Source of the DNA: Saccoglossus kowalevskii
Taxonomy: Eukaryota > Hemichordata > Enteropneusta > Harrimaniidae
Assembly: GCF_000003605.2 (NCBI RefSeq)
Contig: NW_003121419.1
Span: forward strand, 117,487-135,858
Length of the DNA: 18,372 bases
Direction of reading: 5' to 3'
The number at the start of each line of letters is the position of its first letter. Position 1 is the stretch's first letter. This document shows, one piece after another, positions 1-9,057 of the stretch. The translations under genes were made by a program, and so were the position numbers. The notes beneath the pieces were generated by a model, which was given only the letters and a program-made list of their open reading frames with translations, had not been told where the DNA came from and did not search any database.

Positions 1-1214
1 TTTGGTTTCTTTGCATGATATCCCAGTCGACTCGAATGCTGCCACTATTGAAATATTTGTATAATAACTCAGTATGAGGTCATATGCTACATGCAGTTTG
101 AATTCTGTGAAATCACTAAATTTTGCAGGAGTGAACATTTCAGGGATTGTTGCATCGTGAATGTAGTTATCACCTGTAGATGGCGCTGTTCATATGCAAT
201 GTACTTCCAGATCAGTTTTATACCTCCTTTATGAACAAGCCATGCATGGCACAGTCCCCATTAGTTATCAAATTTAAGATATATACTTTTGTTTATAGTA
301 ATATAGCTGGAATATAACCATGATAGGAATATAATTTTTAACATTAAAATGATTGACATTTGTATCTGATTGTCAAACAAGTACATGTCCATATTGAGAG
401 ATATTGCTCTGGAACAGCATTCAAAATCAGCTATTTTGAAATATATATATATATATATAACATGATGTATGACGAATATATAAAATTTTAATATTGATTA
501 ATATTGATTAATAACTGATTAGTCAAAGCATTTAAAAGATATGGCTCAAGAAGCCCAATCATTACGCACGCACGCACGCAGGTCAACACATAAATCCCAG
601 TTTTCGGAATGCGTCCCAATGGGGACTAACAAAGACCTCATTTGTATGCTTCACAGGTGTAAAATGCTGGCTGGAACTCACCTTTGTAAATGGAGATTCA
701 CATCATACTTGTGGCATTTATCTGACTATCTTGTAAGAACTAAATAAAATAACATCCCCTGTACATGTATTTAATCATTAATTGCTGTTAGTTTTGGTAT
801 CTAGTGTATGAAATTTAAAAAAAAATCAGATTGGATGTCTAATTGCACAGCCTTGCTCCAAACTCTGGCAGAAATGACCAGAGTTCTAACTTCGATAGGT
901 AGTAATTCAAGAAAGGCTTTATACAAGTTTGTATTTGCAATAGCGACTGAAGATCACAATCATTCAATTCATACACAGCGCCCTCACACTCATTAATTTA
1001 TAATTGACAGAGCATAATTGCTGAAAATTGTTTTTATTATATTTACCCCCAACCCTTCCAATTTGCTAAGTTGTTCTAAAAGCATGTCAACATTGAATCT
1101 ATGAAAATATCCTGGCAACTCAATATTTCACAAGATCTGCATTTGAAATGCAAGTAAAGCCAGTACAAGTGATATGTAGAAAGTAATGCATGTGAAACTA
1201 TACTTGACTACACA
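1..1214. other. intergenic, no gene recognised
   Basis: AT-rich sequence with an (AT)n tract, a short ACGC tetranucleotide run near 564-580 and a duplicated AATATTGATT motif near 490-510. Open frames up to 68 codons show no domain, repeat or signal that would support a gene. Confidence 0.6.
441..459. repeat. (AT)n microsatellite
   Basis: Nineteen bases of alternating A and T with no interruption. Confidence 0.9.
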
Positions 1215-2671
1215 CTGTGCACAATATCCCTGCAAAACATGTCTAAATAGGTACTATGCACAATATATCCTTGCGTTACCTGCCTAAACTGGTACTATGC
1301 ACAATATCCCTACATTACTTGCCTAAATGGGTACTATGCACAATATCCCTACATTACATGCCTAAATGGGTACTATGCACAATATCCCTACATTACTTAC
1401 CTAAATGGGTACTATGCACAATATATCCTTGCGTTATCTGCCTAAACTGGTACCATGCACTGTATTCCCACATTACCTTCCTAAATGGGTACTATGCACA
1501 ATATCCCTACATTACCTGCCTAAATTGGTACTATGCACAATATCCCTACATTACTTACCTAAATGGGTACTATGCACAATATATCCCTGCGTTACCTGCC
1601 TAAACTGGTACCATGCACTGTATCCCTACATTACTTGCCTAAAATAGTACTATGCACAATATCCCTACATTACTTGCCTAAATGGGTACTATGCACAATA
1701 TCCCTACATTACTTACCTAAATGGGTACTATGCACAATATCCCTACATTACTTACCTAAATGGGTACTATGCACAATATATCCTTGCATTACCTGCCTAA
1801 ATGGGTACTATGCACAATAACCCTACATTACCTGCCTAAATGGGTACTATGCACTGTATCCCTACATTACTTGCCTAAATGGGTACTATGCACTGTATCC
1901 TTACATTACTTGCCTAAATGGGTACTATGCACAATAACCCTACATTACCTGCCTAAATGGGTACTATGCACTGTATCCCTACATTACTTGCCTAAATGGG
2001 TACTATGCACTGTATCCCTACATTACTTGCCTAAATGGGTACTATGCACAATAACCCTACATTACCTGCCTAAATGGGTACTGTGCACTGTATCCCTACA
2101 TTACTTGCCTAAATGGGTACTATGCACAATAACCCTACATTACCTGCCTAAATGGGTACTATGCACAATAACCCTACATTACCTGCCTAAATGGGTACTA
2201 TGCACTGTATCCCAACATTACTTGCCTAAATGGGTACTATGCACAATATCCCTACATTACTTGCCTAAATGGGTACTATGCACAATAACCCTACATTACT
2301 TACCTAAATGGGTACTATGCACAATATCCCTACATTACTTGCCTAAATGGGTACTATGCACAATAACCCTACATTAGTTGCCTAAATGGGTACTATGCAC
2401 AATATCCCTACATTACCTGCCTAAATGGGTACTATGCACAATATCCCTACATTACTTGCCTAAATGGGTACTATGCACAATAACCCTACATTACTTACCT
2501 AAATGGGTACTATGCACAATATCCCTACATTACTTGCCTAAATGGGTACTATGCACAATAACCCTACATTACTTACCTAAATGGGTACTATGCACAATAT
2601 CCCTACATTACTTGCCTAAATGGGTACTATGCACAATATCCCTACATTACTTGCCTAAATGGGTACTATGC
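1215..2671 (+). repeat. 37-unit minisatellite, period 39 bp with four 41-bp units
   Basis: The units begin CTATGCACAATATCC and end CCTAAATGGGTA. I count 37 units starting at 1215, and a partial unit at 2666-2671. Thirty-three are 39 bp, and the four starting at 1254, 1412, 1570 and 1767 are 41 bp through an extra AT (CAATATATCC). 33x39 + 4x41 = 1451 fits the coordinates exactly. Variant classes are CACAATATCC, CACTGTATCC and CACAATAACC, plus TTGCC, TTACC or CTGCC near the end. The first unit (1215-1253) is the most diverged, as expected at an array edge. Because 39 is a multiple of three, two forward frames stay open for long stretches. They have no amino-acid logic beyond the repeat, and I do not call them genes. 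Confidence 0.97.
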
Positions 2672-4383
2672 TATTAGTTCCAATGTTTATCCCCCTCCAA
2701 CCTATGAGCCCATGTGATTTTTTAAACTGATAACTTTCGAGAGATTAAATGCAATATTAGTGAAAGAATCCATCTTAGATACATTAACAGATCGACAGTG
2801 TTGATCTGCTAATGCATCTTTGGCCATAGCACTACATTGAATACCAGTACATAAAATAAGTGCATAAATCCCAGGGCTGTATTGCTATTTCTAATAAAGG
2901 CACGTATAGTGATAACCTGTAGTCTACCCGATTCCCGAATATAAGGCACTTGTCAGCAAAAAAAAAGCCATGAAAAAACTTTTGGCAAAATATATCACAC
3001 TTTTGGAAGACGACAGTGATTTTGTCGCAGTGACCACACCCTGGCAGTTTTTGGCTGCTGTGGTCATTTCAGGGTCTTAACAAACTATACCTTCACCATA
3101 AAACCAAAGTATTGTTCTACAGTAATAATAAGTGTGCTTTTCTGGAAAGGTGGCTGGTTACAGGATTCCTAAGATCTCTATTGTAACATGATATAAACAT
3201 CAAAATATATAGCATATTTCACAGTGTTACCACTTGGGCAAATGTTTGTTTGCTGCACTACATCAAATTGACCATAGAAGTAGGATTTGATTTTTTTATT
3301 ATAGCATGACAGAAATTTGTTTTAATGTAAGAATTTTGTAAATAGAAATGATGGAAGTAATTTGAATCTTATTCTATGAGGAATACACTACCAACCAATT
3401 TGTAGCCATCTTTCCAGAAATAGCGAATAAACTGTACATTTACAATAACTAAAACAATAACAATAACAATACTAACTACTGAACGATATTTACATCTTGT
3501 GCTTTTGAAGGTAAGTACGAGACTTTGAATTTGAAAATAAAAAATGTACACGCCAAATATACACATCATACAAGTAAATAAAGAACGCACTGACATCCCT
3601 GCAATCCCTATTTATGGAAGTATGAAATGACCCACATCAAATGCATTATTAGATCATACCATTTCAATAGGGATACAAGAGGTATGCTGGAGTTATGCAA
3701 ATGTACATAAGACAATAAAATAAAAATCATATTTCCTCTACCCAATGCAAGGGAGCTAGTAGAGTGAAAACACAATTATACAATTCAAAAAATTAATTAA
3801 CAAACTTGATGACCCAAAATTAATTGCTGTATACAATAATAGCATTTCACCAAGAAATTTGATCATAAAATTTAAAAATAACATGACAGTAAAATTATTT
3901 TCAAGGCCCTGAATGACAACTTCATGTCTAAAAATAAATTTGCATAGCCAAGGAAATGATATCGATATATACCTTCACATGTCCATTAAGTTAAATACTG
4001 CCCTTCACAACAAGCAGCATGTATCAATAATGTATTTGGCTTAATAGTATCCAGGGTATACTGGCCTCAGAATGAGAGTTATAATGATTGTAAATTGTAT
4101 TGAAAACAAAGGTTTATACATATCTGTTCTGACCTCATAAATATTCATAATAAATATTGTACACAATAACAAAATTAGCATTAGATTCTTTGTTATAACA
4201 AGTGTCTAATCCATAGTAAATCTTATTAATACTTAAATACAAGTAAATATTGTATATCCACCAACAAAATATTATCCCTGTAGAATATATATCAACAAGT
4301 TTATGAAGATGAAGAAAAAATAAAAATTGAAAATCTTCTACAAAAAAAATTGCTGCTTTATGCAAATCAAATATAGCAATCCT
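2672..4383. other. intergenic, no gene recognised
   Basis: It begins right after the minisatellite and contains the hairpin at 2782-2814. The open frames on the minus strand (75 and 97 codons) are AT-driven, with composition like the surrounding non-coding DNA. The second overlaps the start of the 29-bp array. Confidence 0.55.
2782..2814. repeat. short inverted repeat (hairpin)
   Basis: CATTAACAGATC at 2782-2793 and GATCTGCTAATG at 2803-2814 pair at 11 of 12 positions around a 9-base loop. There is no T-run or other sign of function. Confidence 0.6.
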
Positions 4384-4566
4384 CAAAATTATATAGCACT
4401 CCTCAACTAAGTCAAAATTATATAGCACTCCTCAACTAAGTCAAAATTATATAGCACTCCTCAACTAAGTCAAAATTATATAGCACTCCTCAACTAAGTC
4501 AAAATTATATAGCACTCCTCAACTAAGTCAAAATTATATAGCACTCCTCAACTAAGTCAAAATTAT
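4384..4566 (+). repeat. 29-bp tandem array, about 6.3 copies
   Basis: A unit starting CAAAATTATATAGCACTCC repeats at 4384, 4413, 4442, 4471, 4500 and 4529, with a truncated seventh copy at 4558. The full copies are essentially identical, which suggests recent expansion. A diverged outlier lies at 4706-4750. Confidence 0.95.
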
Positions 4567-5083
4567 AATATTGTCCAATAAACTACTCATCCAAAACCTC
4601 ACCCATGGTTTCAACAGGTAAGTGACCTTTTGGAGCCAATACGAGCCAAGAAATCTGAACTTCCCTCCAAAAAAATGCCCAGGATGGGATATTGGTCAAA
4701 TCCTGAACTAAGACAAAATTATATAGTACTCCTCAACTTAGTCAAAATAATATTTGTTCTAATGTGAAAACATGATTTAAAACTAATTTGGTTAAAATTT
4801 AAAAATAAAAGATGTTGAGAAAATTAAAATAGAACAGATGTACTCTTCATTCTAGTATAACTTATAATAACACATTTTACAGTTGAAATTTAAAAAAAAA
4901 ATGCATTTGCTTTGTATAAAATTATGTATTCATATTTCATGAAAGGTTATGCCAAGTCATGTGATGTCATGTGATCAAAACTTTACAGAAAGGTCACAAA
5001 TGCCAAAATAAACATTTTTAGGTGTTGAGCAACAACTACAAAACACATGAGGCAAAAAAAGTGCAAATATCAAAAAATAATAT
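4567..5083. other. intergenic, downstream of the PDZ gene
   Basis: Holds the outlying copy of the 29-bp repeat (4706-4750) and two tandem TCATGTGA octamers at 4958-4965 and 4968-4975. No gene seen. A longer 3' UTR of the PDZ gene would fall here. Confidence 0.5.
4706..4750 (+). repeat. diverged outlying copy of the 29-bp repeat
   Basis: AACTAAGACAAAATTATATA followed by GTACTCCTCAACTTAGTC resembles about one and a half units of the array at 4384-4566, with a few substitutions. It lies about 140 bp beyond the array end. Confidence 0.8.
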
Positions 5084-5089
5084 TTTATT
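5084..5089 (-). promoter_or_regulatory. possible polyadenylation signal AATAAA
   Basis: The reverse complement of TTTATT at 5084-5089 is a canonical AATAAA, 14 bases after the stop codon. I saw no other AATAAA on the minus strand down to about 3600. If used, the 3' UTR would be only about 30-50 bases, which is very short. A non-canonical signal further down is possible. Confidence 0.35.
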
Positions 5090-5102
5090 TTTAGTTCTGC
5101 TA

Positions 5103-5266
5103 TCACCTGGTGGCTTGCTTGACAATTGTGAGAGTTACCTTACCAGGTGGTAGTTTCCTCAATTTCTGCCAGGCTTCAAAGTGAGTTTTATTGGTCACGT
5201 CTTCACCATTGATTTTAACTAGTATGTCACCAACATGAAGCTGACCACACTTGTCAGCAACGCCAC
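5103..5266 (-). CDS. terminal coding exon: second half of the C-terminal PDZ domain and stop
   Basis: The exon follows a TGCATCATAG acceptor and ends in TGA at 5105-5103. It encodes 53 full codons plus the stop: GVADKCGQLHVGDILVKING (PDZ beta-C to beta-E), EDVTNKTHFEAWQKLRKLPPG (alpha-B region) and the last strand KVTLTIVKQ, with ATR the last three residues. FEAW in alpha-B matches the IL-16 domain, where the Trp side chain is reported to fill the peptide groove. The protein ends almost at the edge of the domain, so it has no counterpart of the basic and acidic C-terminal tail of mature human IL-16. The acceptor lies next to a 62-bp duplication in the intron. An open frame runs upstream of the acceptor, but the phase-matched splice is much better supported. 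Confidence 0.92.
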
Positions 5267-5281
5267 CTATGATGCATAGAT

Positions 5282-5393
5282 AATAGAAATGAATCAATGA
5301 AAGACAACAAATACATCTCCAATAGAACTGCTGCATGGATAACAATAGAAATGAATCAATGAAAGACAACAAATACATCTCCAATAGAACTGC
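5282..5393 (+). repeat. 62-bp-offset direct duplication beside the terminal exon acceptor
   Basis: Bases 5282-5331 and 5344-5393 are identical over 50 bp (both begin AATAGAAATGAATCAATGAA). The proximal copy begins about 15 bases from the acceptor AG at 5268-5267, so on the coding strand the duplication covers the probable branch-point and pyrimidine region of the last intron. Confidence 0.95.
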
Positions 5394-6582
5394 ATGTCAT
5401 TCAGACAATGTTTATGTTCAAGTGTTAACAAGTCAGTTGAGGGCATATTTCCAGTAGAGAAAATGAGGTATACAGATATAAAATCAGATGAGATATAAAT
5501 CAACTGGAATACATTTGCATCAATTCAGAAAACCAAGATTTCAGTTGTGTGATGCAAAATACACAGCACAAATGAAATACACTGAAATCAATGCAAGTTG
5601 TCCTGATTGCCCATATGAAAAACATTTATTGGATAATTTGTGATAATGAGTTGTCATGGAAATGCAGAATAATAATGAATGCAAATGAGTTGGCAGTCGG
5701 AAAGAATCAAGATCCCCAATGCAAGAAAAAATTCACTGTGCAAACTTTAGTTTAATATTAGTGCAAAAAATTTAGTATGAAAGCTAATTATGATTATGAC
5801 ACACAACTTACATGATCTAGTTCAAACCAGAAGAGCATTCAGCTAGCATGATGAATGAAACATGCAACATGATTGAGTTAGTAAAACAAGCAATGTCAGA
5901 ATGATCATTTCAAAATGCTACATGACACACTATAAATGATCATAAACTGGGAATACCAATGATTTATTCATAGAAAATATTGAAATAAGAGTACAGACTA
6001 AACTTAATGTGATTTAATATTTGTTTGTGGTGCATGTGGTGTTAATAATAAAGTTAACTATTCTAACTGATGAAGTAATTAGAGTTAGACTTGAGTCTTT
6101 TTGTAAATGCATTGTTAGTATAATAGACAAGTTTATATTAAAGATGGCTTTGTTGCTTTTAAAAACATTGCCAATTTGTTTGAGTCTAATACCAAAGATA
6201 ATATGTGGTATTTCAAAACATTATCAAAACTATTGGTTGTAAATGGCTTATTTTAGCAAACGTGAAACCATATCAGCAAGAAAAATAGGCCAATGGCCTG
6301 TTGCTCAACGGCTATTGTACAAAAGATTAGTGCTGTATATGACAAATACCCCAAAAGGCAGTGAGTGAGACGATAATTAATGCTAAAAATGGAATTTTTT
6401 ACAAAAATAACAAATATTCAATAAAATTAGAATCAAAGAGAGCTTAAAAAGAACTCAAGCGTGTTGAGAGAATAACATAACATGATATTTGCAATTATCT
6501 GATTTCGTAATACATGTATTAAACCAAGTTTTGTTAATAGCACCCAAATAGCTTGAATTTCACTAGCTGATTATATTCGTGC

Positions 6583-6653
<71 letters not shown>
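6583..6653 (+). repeat. (ACAG)n tetranucleotide microsatellite
   Basis: A 71-bp uninterrupted ACAG/CAGA tract (about 17.75 copies) lies in the last intron. The minus-strand reading RLSVCLSVC... is a repeat artefact and not a protein. Confidence 0.97.
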
Positions 6654-6654
<1 letters not shown>

Positions 6655-7051
6655 CCGATGCAGAACAGAAACCCATCTCATAGGCTCAGCGGACCTACGT
6701 TTATAGTTTATAAGCATGAATCGTAGAAAATCAGTGATAAATGGCTGGGGTTTGATTCCTAGAATGAACTCTTGTGGTATAATCTTATACAACATCTGGG
6801 AATACACAGTTTTATTTGACAAATTTTACTGATTGTTAATATAGTCACAAAATGCTCCATAAATTAATGCAGGTGTTGTAGGTGACCTTTTAAACACTAG
6901 GTCAAAAGACACCACAAAGTGTAGAATGCTTGTGCGGTCAAAATAGTAAAACATTGATACCGCAGTAAAACATAAGGTAAGAATATTTGAAAAGACTAAC
7001 TAACTACACCCTAAAATGAATAATTGCAGAACAAAATAAAATAATAATTAC

Positions 7052-7192
7052 CTTGGAATATTTTCTTGATAGTAATTGGGACATCTCCTTTCAAGGAGCC
7101 TTGTCCACCTTCCAAGCTGAACCCAACACCACCAGCACCATTCTCTAATTCCACTATAGTAAATGTGCTGGATTTATCAGGTTCAGGTTTTA
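7052..7192 (-). CDS. exon: first half of the C-terminal PDZ domain
   Basis: The acceptor is ATCTTCACAG and the donor CAAG/GTAATT (phase 1 in and out). The 46 full codons give a short charged linker (KPEPDKSST), strand FTIVELENG, then GGVGFSLEGGQGSLKGD, the carboxylate-binding loop and beta-B of a PDZ domain, and finally ITIKKIFQ of beta-C. The GFSLEGG-x-GSL-x-GD-x-P run is characteristic of the last PDZ of pro-IL-16/PDZD2, the part that forms mature IL-16 in vertebrates. Joining to the terminal exon rebuilds a Gly codon across the intron and restores the PDZ at the same structural point. Confidence 0.93.
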
Positions 7193-7694
7193 CTGTGAAG
7201 ATAACATTCAAAGAATAAGCTGACAATCATGAAATCATATCAAGACATTTTTTAAAAAAAAAATACATACACTTATAAATATATAATGCTTCAATGGCAT
7301 AAATGGATTCAATATGAGTTTGGTGAAATAAAATAACACCAAAATAATGAATCTTGGCAGTGACTTTGGCCTTCCCATTAAGTCTATAGCAGCTAGTATT
7401 GGCTCATGCAGTCCTTGTCAGTGGAGAAACATAAATTTTTTTTTTTTTTTTTTTTTTTGGAAATGAAACACTTGCAATAGTGCATTTTTCAACCCAATTT
7501 TGCTCAACAAAAAAAATCTGTACTTTACTTTAATGATGACACACTAAGTAATGATAAATTAATTTGGTAACTGCTATTCAAGCCATGATGAAAACAAAGG
7601 AGGCATTTTATTTGTAATTACCAGTCTGAGTGTTTGAAACACAGTAGTGTTAGTGAGATGAGAATATCAAAACACTGGCTAAATATATCAATAC
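7193..7694 (-). other. intron (502 bp) between the two C-terminal PDZ domains
   Basis: Phase 1, GAAG/GTATTG donor and TTCACAG acceptor. Contains the poly-T(23) tract and nothing else recognisable. Confidence 0.88.
7436..7458. repeat. poly-T (23) tract
   Basis: Twenty-three consecutive T on the + strand, therefore poly-A in the coding direction, within the 7193-7694 intron. It could be a retroposon tail or simple slippage. I saw no target-site duplication that would decide. Confidence 0.9.
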
Positions 7695-7884
7695 CTTCTA
7701 CTTTGCTTAAGGGCGACTTCTTTGATACTACCAATACAACATGGCTGCGATTGGTTTTAAGATGACTCACAGACTTGGCATGGGTGATACCATCAAGGGA
7801 TTTTCCATTAATGGATAACAGTCTATCTCCAGGTTGTAAGCGGCCATCTTTAGCAGCTAGGCCTGATGGGAAAACTCTGTGGAC
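7695..7884 (-). CDS. exon: second half of the penultimate PDZ domain
   Basis: The exon starts in phase 0 after a CACAATAG acceptor and ends GAAG before GTATTG (phase 1). Its 63 codons open VHRVFPSGLAAKDG, continue LQPGDRLLSINGKSL, the canonical PDZ beta-C to beta-E region, and close with strand HVVLVVSKK. HRVFP-x-GLA and the LSINGKSL-x-G-x-TH run are shared with the corresponding PDZ of vertebrate pro-IL-16 and are the best diagnostic of the family in this window. The His in ITHAKSV sits at the alpha-B1 position, which predicts class I ligands ending S/T-x-hydrophobic. The linker to the next PDZ (SPLSKVEVKPEPDKSST) is about 17 residues, clearly shorter than in human pro-IL-16. Confidence 0.93.
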
Positions 7885-8163
7885 CTATTGTGAAAACACA
7901 ATTCTTGTTATTCACTGCATGAATAACATGCAAGACAATACCAGTGGTTCTTTAGTTACATTTAAAAACAAAGTCAATTACAATCCAGTGATTTTTGTTG
8001 GTAATAAATATTTATAGCAACTCAAAACTAACAATGTTGCAACTGCATGTTCACATGTTATACTGGTAATTAGAAGGAATTTTCTTTGGAGGATGAAATT
8101 CAAACTTATTGCGAATGCTATATTTCTACGAGATTGAGTACGATCACTTAGTTGATCACTTAC
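7885..8163 (-). other. intron (279 bp) inside the penultimate PDZ
   Basis: Phase 0, TCA/GTAAGT donor and CACAATAG acceptor. A near-copy of the donor context (CTAAGTGATC) lies 12 bases into the intron. Confidence 0.88.
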
Positions 8164-8393
8164 TGAAATATCTTTTACTTCTTGATCACTTCCACCAGCC
8201 AAGGTCAATCCTAAACTATGACTTTCATCTTCCTTGTGTAAAGTAACAACTATTAAACTATCATCGTTCATTTTCTCAATACTCTGATTGGCTTCTTCAA
8301 TCAACATCGCCAATTCACTGGTTGTCACTAAAACTGTAGATCCACCAGAGCTTTCAGACAGTCTACTTTCATTGTCACTACTTCTTGGACTAT
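8164..8393 (-). CDS. exon: helical linker and first half of the penultimate PDZ domain
   Basis: The exon follows a TACACAG acceptor and ends TCA before a consensus GTAAGT donor (phase 1 in, phase 0 out). Its 76 codons begin with a Ser/Asp-rich linker. A likely helix follows (ELAMLIEEANQSIEKM), then the first strand of a PDZ domain (LIVVTLHKE) and the carboxylate-binding loop SLGLTLAGG. It stops in the beta-B/C region (DQEVKDIS). The intron therefore interrupts the domain between the GLGF-type loop and the beta-C strand. Joining in phase 0 to the next exon gives an unbroken PDZ fold. The LHKE and LAGG elements are like the penultimate PDZ of pro-IL-16 as I remember that family. Confidence 0.9.
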
Positions 8394-9057
8394 CTGTGTA
8401 CATATACATTTCACAACTATTTAGTGTAGACCTTAACCAACTGAATACTAACATTTTATACAAATTCTTTGTTAATTTATTCCCAAATGTACATACAATT
8501 TCTGACAAAACATTAAACAAATTATGCAGGTTTTTTTAATTTATGAAAAATTACAAAAGTTGACTTTGGCATTCAAAGGATTTATAAACATTTGGAAAAA
8601 CAATTTTTAATAATCATTTTAGTCAAATATGTAATTGCAAAAATCAATAACACAATCTTTATCACAGGATGATTTTCAAAAACAATGTGAATAATGTGAT
8701 CAGTCACAATTCTTATGGTAATGTACTGTAAAATGACTAATTTTCGCTGGGTTTAAATTTTGATGATTTACAATTTCGGGCAAATTCAGTGTGTTTTATA
8801 TTCACGATTTTATAATTTAGATAATGTGTTCTATGCTAAATTTTACATATTCACTGGGTTTTAATTTAGCGCATTTTCCAGTCAGCGAAATAAGCAAAAT
8901 TAAAACCCAGTTAATAATTAACCCTTTTACAGTAATTGCATCACGAAATATTTTAGAGCATCAGTAAAAAATATTGGCTTACAGAGCATTGAATGTTCAT
9001 TTTATACATAAAATTTGAATGCATGTACTGACAGAAATAACTAAAAAACAGGCATAC
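8394..9057 (-). other. intron (664 bp) after the giant exon
   Basis: Phase 1, TTAG/GTATGC donor and TACACAG acceptor. It carries the MITE-like element at 8724-8934. Reading past the donor adds five codons and then a TAG at 9043-9041. Confidence 0.87.
8724..8934. mobile_element. MITE-like element with about 38-bp terminal inverted repeats
   Basis: The left end (TACTGTAAAA at 8724) and the right end (TTTTACAGTA, ending 8934) are inverted copies. The similarity continues inward through CTGGGTTT-AATTTT on both arms for about 38 bp with several mismatches and small gaps. The ends fit a TA target-site duplication (8724-8725 and 8933-8934) with termini CTGTAAAA, the Tc1/mariner-type pattern. The element is about 207 bp without the TA and has no coding capacity. 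An extra internal copy of the CTGGGTTTTAATTT segment lies near 8848-8875. It sits in the intron upstream of exon 8164-8393. Confidence 0.75.

Larger units (their letters stand above)
5267..7051 (-). other. last intron (1785 bp), splitting the C-terminal PDZ
   Basis: Phase 1, CAAG/GTAATT donor and CATCATAG acceptor. Contains the 62-bp duplication, the (ACAG)n tract and a short palindrome AGGCC-AAT-GGCCT at 6287-6299. That palindrome sits in sequence (GTTGCTCAACGGCTATTG) which may belong to a dispersed repeat. No other exon is needed: the PDZ halves join perfectly. Confidence 0.85.

Noticed and set aside
1760-2377. 205-codon open frame in the minisatellite as a gene
   Set aside because: It is explained by a stop-free 39-bp unit. 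A second frame is equally open, 41-bp units shift the frame, and no flanking gene structure exists.
6571-6822. 83-codon minus frame ending in LSVCLSVC repeats
   Set aside because: The repeat part is the (ACAG)n microsatellite and the rest has no similarity I recognise. It lies inside an intron of the PDZ gene.
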